Assembly: GCA_946413655.1 (NCBI GenBank)
Contig: CAMKLO010000036.1
Span: forward strand, 1 to 33,179
Direction of reading: 5' to 3'
DNA length: 33,179 nt
Origin: an uncultured Fibrobacter sp.
Lineage (GTDB): Bacteria > Fibrobacterota > Fibrobacteria > Fibrobacterales > Fibrobacteraceae
The notes below the pieces were generated by a model. The model saw only the letters and a list, made by a program, of their open reading frames with translations, made no database searches and had not been told where the DNA came from. Position numbers and translations under genes: made by a program. This document shows, in pieces, positions 28,542 through 33,179 of this stretch; the stretch's first letter is position 1, and the number at the start of each line of letters is the position of its first letter.

Positions 28542-29219
28542 ATGATTTACATCGTAGAAGACAATTCCGAAATCCGCGAAATGGAAACCTATGCGCTCAA
28601 GAGCAGCGGTTTCGAAGTCAACGCTTTTGATTGCGGGAAAAGCCTGGATGAAGCGGTTAAGTCTTGCGTGCCGGATTTGTTCATTCTCGATATCATGTTG
28701 CCGGGCGAAGATGGCCTTAGCATTTTAAGGCGTCTTCGTGCACAGGAAATTACCAAAAACGTTGCCGTCATCATGCTTACGGCCAAAGGTTCCGAGTTAG
28801 ATAAAGTCAAAGGGCTCGACTCGGGAGCGGATGACTATATTGCGAAACCTTTCGGCATTTTGGAATTTATCTCTCGCGTCAAGGCGTTGCTCCGTCGTTC
28901 GGGCCGATTGAATACCGATGCCGAAGAGCTGAAAACGTTATCTCTCGGGGGAGTATTTCTCGATGAAGCGAAGCACACCGTTACCGTTGGTGGCGACAAT
29001 GTGGAGCTGACCTACAAGGAATACGAACTTTTGAAACTTTTCTTGTCGCATCCGGGGCTTGTCTATTCTAGGCAACAGATTCTGGAAAAAATATGGGGCA
29101 TTGATTTTAAAATGGATACGCGGACTGTCGATATGCATGTCAAAACGCTCCGGCAGAAATTGGGTGAGCAGGGCTCCATCATCCAGACGGTTCGCAATGT
29201 CGGGTACAAGGCTCAATGA
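28542..29219 (+). CDS. OmpR/PhoB-family response regulator
   Basis: A 225-residue transcription factor. The receiver domain (1-118) shows the acidic pair Glu6/Asp7, phosphoacceptor Asp50 (LFILDIMLPGEDG), Thr80 and Lys102 (AKPF). Residues about 128-222 are a winged-helix DNA-binding domain with VELTYKEYELLKLF and RTVDMHVKTLRQKLG. Because it is encoded with a PhoR-like kinase and a phosphate transporter, a PhoB-like role in phosphate starvation control is likely. It overlaps the kinase by four bases (ATGA). Confidence 0.92.
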   Translation: MIYIVEDNSEIREMETYALKSSGFEVNAFDCGKSLDEAVKSCVPDLFILDIMLPGEDGLSILRRLRAQEITKNVAVIMLTAKGSELDKVKGLDSGADDYIAKPFGILEFISRVKALLRRSGRLNTDAEELKTLSLGGVFLDEAKHTVTVGGDNVELTYKEYELLKLFLSHPGLVYSRQQILEKIWGIDFKMDTRTVDMHVKTLRQKLGEQGSIIQTVRNVGYKAQ

Positions 29220-30607
29220 AAGACCGTTTACGATACAGCTTGATTTACATGGGCGTGATTGCCGCTTTGTTTGCTGTATTTTTTACGGTGCGTGTTTTCG
29301 AAGGTGAAATGACCGACCAGCTCAAGAGTCAGCTGCGAGAGAACTTACGGCTGATTGAAGTTGCCTATACTAACGAAGCCCTTGGAGACGAACCCCAGAA
29401 ATTATCCCGGTATGCAAGCAAGGACCTCCGCATTACGCTCATTGACCCGAAAGGTGGAATTCTCTACGACAGCGACGCCGAAGCGGTCAAGATGGAAAAC
29501 CACAACGACCGCGAAGAGGTCATAGACGCTTTTGAGAAAGGCGTCGGCGAAGACCTCCGTTATTCTTCAACCTTGCAAGCGAAGGTGTTCTACTTTGCCA
29601 AACGGCTGGGGGATGGTAAGGTGTTGCGCCTTGGAATGCGCCAGGCGAATCTGCAGCAGGTCTTTTCTAAGACCATCCCGTATCTTATCGTCTTGCTGGC
29701 GGCTATTGTCACTGCGTCGATTCTGATTGCGATTGGACTAAGTCGAGCCTTCATCAGCCCGCTCCAAAAGTTGGTGGATCAGTTGGGAACGCCCGAATGG
29801 ATGAGCATAGAGAACGTCTATAAGGAAATCGCGCCTCTCGTCAACACCATCCGCAAGCAGGACCTCGAACTGCAATTGACGATTGAACAGCTCTCGAACG
29901 AGAAACAGAAAATTTCGCATCTGAAAAATGAATTTACGGCCAATGCCTCGCACGAACTGAAAACACCGCTGACGTCCATTTCAGGCTATGCGGAACTTAT
30001 TGAAAGTGGCTTGGCGAAGCCCGAAGATGTCAAGGTCTTTGCGGGGAAAATCCACAAGGAAGCGCTCCGCTTGCAATCTATTGCAAATGATATCATTACG
30101 CTTTCGAGGCTGGACAACCCGGAAGGCGAGCCGTTTGATTTAAGCGAAAAAGTCAACCTTTGGAACGTAGCGCATAGTTGCATCGAGGATCTCTGCCTGA
30201 ACGCAAACAAAAAGTCCATCCAGCTTTCGCTGGACGGCGACACTTCCGCAGAAATCCTTGGAAACTCGAAACTGCTCTACGAGATGATTTTCAACTTAGT
30301 GGATAACGCTATCCGCTATACGGAACAGGGCGGCAAGGTGGTCGTGCTCGTGAAGCCGAATGCCGTTGTCGTGAAGGATACCGGAATTGGAATTCCGGAG
30401 GAATGCCAGTCCCGCGTCTTTGAACGGTTCTATCGTGTCGATAAGAGCCGCTCCAAGGAAACCGGAGGAACGGGACTCGGGCTTGCAATCGTGAAACACA
30501 TCGCAGAAGTCCTCCATGCGTCAGTTCACCTGAATTCGACCGTCGGTTTCGGCACCGAAATCAGGATTGATTTTTCACCCTTTTTAAATACGAATAAGGT
30601 TCTATGA
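29216..30607 (+). CDS. PhoR-like membrane sensor histidine kinase
   Basis: A 463-residue kinase. Helices at about 8-27 and 153-176 frame an extracytoplasmic sensor domain of about 125 residues. A HAMP-like linker follows. The H-box FTANASHELKTPLTSISGYAE places the phosphoryl His at 246. The N-box is NLVDNAIRYTE (Asn364), G1 is DTGIGIP (from Asp388), the F-box FERFYRVDKSRS and G2 GGTGLGLAI. This set is typical of PhoR-type kinases, though PhoR usually also has a PAS domain, which I do not see clearly here. The gene overlaps both neighbours by four bases, so kinase, regulator and transporter form one coupled unit. Confidence 0.92.
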   Translation: MKDRLRYSLIYMGVIAALFAVFFTVRVFEGEMTDQLKSQLRENLRLIEVAYTNEALGDEPQKLSRYASKDLRITLIDPKGGILYDSDAEAVKMENHNDREEVIDAFEKGVGEDLRYSSTLQAKVFYFAKRLGDGKVLRLGMRQANLQQVFSKTIPYLIVLLAAIVTASILIAIGLSRAFISPLQKLVDQLGTPEWMSIENVYKEIAPLVNTIRKQDLELQLTIEQLSNEKQKISHLKNEFTANASHELKTPLTSISGYAELIESGLAKPEDVKVFAGKIHKEALRLQSIANDIITLSRLDNPEGEPFDLSEKVNLWNVAHSCIEDLCLNANKKSIQLSLDGDTSAEILGNSKLLYEMIFNLVDNAIRYTEQGGKVVVLVKPNAVVVKDTGIGIPEECQSRVFERFYRVDKSRSKETGGTGLGLAIVKHIAEVLHASVHLNSTVGFGTEIRIDFSPFLNTNKVL

Positions 30608-32313
30608 TTCTTGCAGTTTTAAAAATGATCGGTTGCCTCGCTCTTCTCATGTTCGGCATGAAGACGATGAGTGAAGGCTTGCAGAAACTCACCGGCGGAC
30701 ACCTCCGCGCAGTCCTTGGCACCATGACCAAACACCGTGTGGGCGGGCTTTTGACGGGTACGTTCGTTACCGCTGCCGTGCAGTCCTCGACGGCGACAAC
30801 CGTGATGACGGTTAGCTTCGTGAATGCGGGGCTACTCACGCTCAAGCAGGCCATCCCGGTGATTATGGGTGCGAACATCGGTACCACCGCGACGGCGTGG
30901 ATTATGTCGATATTCGGTTTCCAGTTTAACATGAGCAGTTTCGTGTGGCCTTTTTTTGGACTTGGAATTGCACTCTCCTACGTGCATAAAAGTAGCGTGA
31001 AAAGCTTCGGCGAATTCGTGTTCGGATTTGCGTTCATGTTCCTTGGACTTACGACGCTACGCGAGAATGCTGTGGCGATGGACCTTTCGCATAACCAGGC
31101 GATAATCGACTTTTTCTCATCGACGGGTGGCTGGGGTATCTTCAGTACGCTCTTGTTCCTCTTGCTGGGGGGAATACTTACGATGTGCGTGCAGTCTTCT
31201 GCGGCCATCATGGCGATTACCTTGATTCTCTGCTCTAGCGGCGTACTCCCGATTTATCAGGGTATCGCGCTTGTGATGGGCGAAAACATCGGTACTACGG
31301 TCACGTCGAATTTGGCCGCGCTCTCGGCGAGTACGCAGGCGCGTCGTGCGGCATTGGCGCACATGCTCTTCAACGTGTTCGGCGTGGTGTGGGTGCTTAT
31401 CATATTCCACCCCTTTGTGAACATGGTTTGCCATGTGGTGGGTTTCGACCCGAACTTTGTTCCGCAAACAGAAGAAGAAATTGCCCATGCGAGTGTCCGT
31501 GTGACATACGCCCTTTCCGGGTTCCATACGGCATTCAACCTTTGTAACGTGATGCTCCTTATCTGGTTCATCAAGCCGATGGAAAAGCTTATCTGTAAGA
31601 TTATCAAAGAAAAGGAAGATGGCGAAGATTTCAGCATCAAGTTTATTCGCGGTGGCCTCATGAGCACGGCGGAACTTTCGCTGTTCGAAGCACGCAAGGA
31701 AATCAACCTCTATGCGGAACGCACTCTCAAAATGTTCCGATTTGTGCCCGACTTGCTCAAGATGAAAAACGAGGAAGAATTTACGAAACTGTTTGAGCGC
31801 ATTGAAAAGTACGAGCGGATAAGCGACAGTTTGGAAATCGAAATTGGCAGGTATTTGAATAAAGTCAGTGAAGGCCACTTGAGCCCAGAAAGTAAGACTT
31901 CGCTGCAATGTATGCTCAGGGAAATTTCAGAAATTGAGAGTATTGGCGATGCTTGCTGCAACATGGCTCACGTACTCAATCGCAAATTTAAGCTCGGGGA
32001 AGACTTTACCGAAGAACAGTATAGCCGCATCGATTCCATGATGAAACTTTGCGACCAGGCGATGGAACAGATGCTCAATGTCATCGAAGACAAACCGCAT
32101 ACGAAGGCATCCCATACGTTGAAACTGGAATACGAAATCAACGATTATCGCAAGATGCTCAAGGAACTGAATATCAACGATATCAATGCGCAGCGCTACA
32201 GTTACCAGTTGGGTGTGCATTATATGGATATGGTGAACGACTGCGAAAAGCTGGGCGATTACGTGGTGAATGTGGTCGAAGCTCACGTGAACCACAGACT
32301 GCTGGGAACGTAG
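30604..32313 (+). CDS. Na/Pi-cotransporter family protein with PhoU-like domain (copy 2)
   Basis: A 569-residue paralogue of the protein at 26644-28350, alike along its length: VQSSTATT (59-66), GANIGTT, CVQSSAAIMA near 195 and GENIGTT, then a PhoU-like C-terminal part with FEARKEINLYAERTLKMF, SEIESIGDACCNMAHVLNR and VNDCEKLGDYVVNVVEAH. Linkers and membrane segments differ more than the motifs. It is translationally coupled to the kinase (ATGA overlap, 30604-30607), so it belongs to the regulatory operon whereas copy 1 has its own promoter and leader. In related systems PhoU links transport activity to the kinase, so the fused domain could do that here. Confidence 0.9.
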   Translation: MILAVLKMIGCLALLMFGMKTMSEGLQKLTGGHLRAVLGTMTKHRVGGLLTGTFVTAAVQSSTATTVMTVSFVNAGLLTLKQAIPVIMGANIGTTATAWIMSIFGFQFNMSSFVWPFFGLGIALSYVHKSSVKSFGEFVFGFAFMFLGLTTLRENAVAMDLSHNQAIIDFFSSTGGWGIFSTLLFLLLGGILTMCVQSSAAIMAITLILCSSGVLPIYQGIALVMGENIGTTVTSNLAALSASTQARRAALAHMLFNVFGVVWVLIIFHPFVNMVCHVVGFDPNFVPQTEEEIAHASVRVTYALSGFHTAFNLCNVMLLIWFIKPMEKLICKIIKEKEDGEDFSIKFIRGGLMSTAELSLFEARKEINLYAERTLKMFRFVPDLLKMKNEEEFTKLFERIEKYERISDSLEIEIGRYLNKVSEGHLSPESKTSLQCMLREISEIESIGDACCNMAHVLNRKFKLGEDFTEEQYSRIDSMMKLCDQAMEQMLNVIEDKPHTKASHTLKLEYEINDYRKMLKELNINDINAQRYSYQLGVHYMDMVNDCEKLGDYVVNVVEAHVNHRLLGT

Positions 32314-32321
32314 TCGGAATG

Positions 32322-32345
32322 GAGCCGCAGAGAATGCGGCTCTTT
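32322..32345 (+). terminator. Terminator of the phosphate regulation operon
   Basis: GAGCCGCA (32322-32329) pairs perfectly with TGCGGCTC (32335-32342) around GAGAA, followed by TTT and an AT-rich stretch. Confidence 0.7.
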
Positions 32346-32354
32346 CAATATTTT

Positions 32355-32360
32355 TATATT
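32355..32360 (+). promoter_or_regulatory. Candidate -10 box of the last gene
   Basis: TATATT in TTTTTATATTTG, 57 bases before the ATG at 32418. Confidence 0.4.
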
Positions 32361-32417
32361 TGCAATTTAGTTGGTGTCCTTGGTCCGAATTGGGGCGAAC
32401 ATAAAAAGGAGGGCTAT

Positions 32418-33179
32418 ATGAAAAAAATTATGGCGTTGGCTTTTGCCTTGTTCTTTGCGGTAGCAAATGCCGCTGAAACGTATGAGGCTTCGAAAAAAAT
32501 CACGCAACAGGTTCTGTCAGGGGAACTTTCCCAGACCGTGTATGCTGGCGATGAAATTAAGCCGGTTGAAATTCTATATGAAAATACTGGCCTTGGCAAA
32601 GATGCTGTACCAGAATATTTATCGACGAACTTTTTGGAAAATTTTGGCTTGTCGAAAAGGTGGGTGGGCTCTAGATGTGAAATTGCGGGAGAGATGAGAG
32701 ATGATATTCCCGCTGGTACGTACAATGCTTTTATCGTCGTCCGGGACAATGAAGGCAAGTTCGCCAAGACGGAGTTCGAGTTCACAGTGTTGGAAAAAGA
32801 ACAAACGTTGTCTTTAAAATGGAATGAAAGTAGCGGTAATGTGGACCAGGAAGTCATTGCGGGTAAGTCTATTACGCCTATCGTTTTCGATTACGAGGGA
32901 ATAACAAGTTATAGCGTGAGCGGACTTCCGTCTGGACTTATAAAGAATATTGATGAAAAAAAACATAAAATCATGATTGTCGGCACTGTAAATAGCGATG
33001 TAATGTCTGGTGATTATGAATACAAAGTCACTGTTAAGAACGACCAAGGCGATGAAAAGAGCATGTCGGGAACGATTGTTGTGAAAAGTGGCAAGGCTCG
33101 CACATCAATAAAACTTGTTAGTGGAAAAGCAAGACAGGAAGTCCTGGCGGGCAATGAGATTGAGCCTGTCGTGTTCGAG
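32418..33179 (+). CDS. Secreted protein with repeated Ig-like units (partial, runs off the window)
   Basis: The first 254 residues are present and no stop occurs before the end. AGGAGG (32407-32412) lies five bases before the ATG. A signal peptide, MKKIMALAFALFFAVANA, is followed by repeated units of about 100 residues. Each begins with a similar line: SGELSQTVYAGDEIKPV (34-50), SGNVDQEVIAGKSITPI (139-155) and SGKARQEVLAGNEIEPV (235-251). Each of the first two units then has a stretch such as DDIPAGTYNAFIVVRDNEGK or SDVMSGDYEYKVTVKNDQGD, the pattern of putative Ig-like (cadherin/His_Me-type) beta-sandwich repeats seen in bacterial surface proteins. What follows (more repeats, a catalytic domain or a sorting signal) lies outside the window. 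Confidence 0.8.
   Translation, partial: MKKIMALAFALFFAVANAAETYEASKKITQQVLSGELSQTVYAGDEIKPVEILYENTGLGKDAVPEYLSTNFLENFGLSKRWVGSRCEIAGEMRDDIPAGTYNAFIVVRDNEGKFAKTEFEFTVLEKEQTLSLKWNESSGNVDQEVIAGKSITPIVFDYEGITSYSVSGLPSGLIKNIDEKKHKIMIVGTVNSDVMSGDYEYKVTVKNDQGDEKSMSGTIVVKSGKARTSIKLVSGKARQEVLAGNEIEPVVFE

Noticed and set aside
1..33179. tRNA, rRNA or insertion-sequence transposase genes
   Set aside because: I looked for cloverleaf-like segments in the gaps and for transposase motifs in the frames and saw none; small RNAs could still be missed without a covariance search.

Overview
The window most probably comes from a Fibrobacter species (phylum Fibrobacterota). The evidence is a lipoprotein with a serine-rich linker and a C-terminal FISUMP (Fib_succ_major) domain, a TIGR02147-type regulator coupled to a lipoprotein, many surface lipoproteins, and recurring TATATT -10-like boxes. 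Assignment rests on protein families I recognise; no database search was run.

Layout. 1-1570: end of an upstream gene, a decayed MORN-type fragment and the FISUMP lipoprotein, followed by a GC-rich intergenic stretch full of hairpins. 1957-3699: ilvE (branched-chain aminotransferase) and a small secreted protein, separated by a duplicated terminator hairpin. 3725-7421 (minus strand): a TIGR02147 regulator, a lipoprotein, a 2[4Fe-4S] ferredoxin and a geranylgeranyl-reductase-family flavoprotein, mostly overlapping or closely spaced. 7422-8264: an 843-base gene-free region holding four inverted-repeat pairs with identical 11-base arms, arranged as a diverged 180-base tandem duplication; this is the most unusual non-coding structure here.

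8265-22548: a tightly packed nuoBCDEFGHIJKLMN operon for respiratory complex I (NADH:quinone oxidoreductase), with neighbours overlapping or a few bases apart and a strong terminator after nuoN. No nuoA is found anywhere in the window. Several subunits depart from the usual plan: NuoE carries a C-terminal fibronectin-III-like domain, NuoH has an insertion of about 90 residues with two extra predicted helices, NuoB and NuoM have hydrophilic C-terminal tails, and NuoG lacks most of the molybdopterin-type domain. In an anaerobic fermenter this complex would feed NADH electrons to menaquinone, probably toward fumarate reduction (inference).

22630-25827 is an AT-richer accessory stretch: an AAA-type ATPase behind a 37-base palindrome, an outer-membrane barrel gene broken by a one-base frameshift, a zinc-ribbon membrane protein and a small lipoprotein. 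25873-26358 is ispF (isoprenoid MEP pathway). 26540-32313 is a phosphate module: a structured leader, a Na/Pi-cotransporter with fused PhoU-like domain, then an operon of PhoB-like regulator, PhoR-like kinase and a second paralogous Na/Pi-cotransporter. The window ends inside a secreted protein built of repeated Ig-like units.
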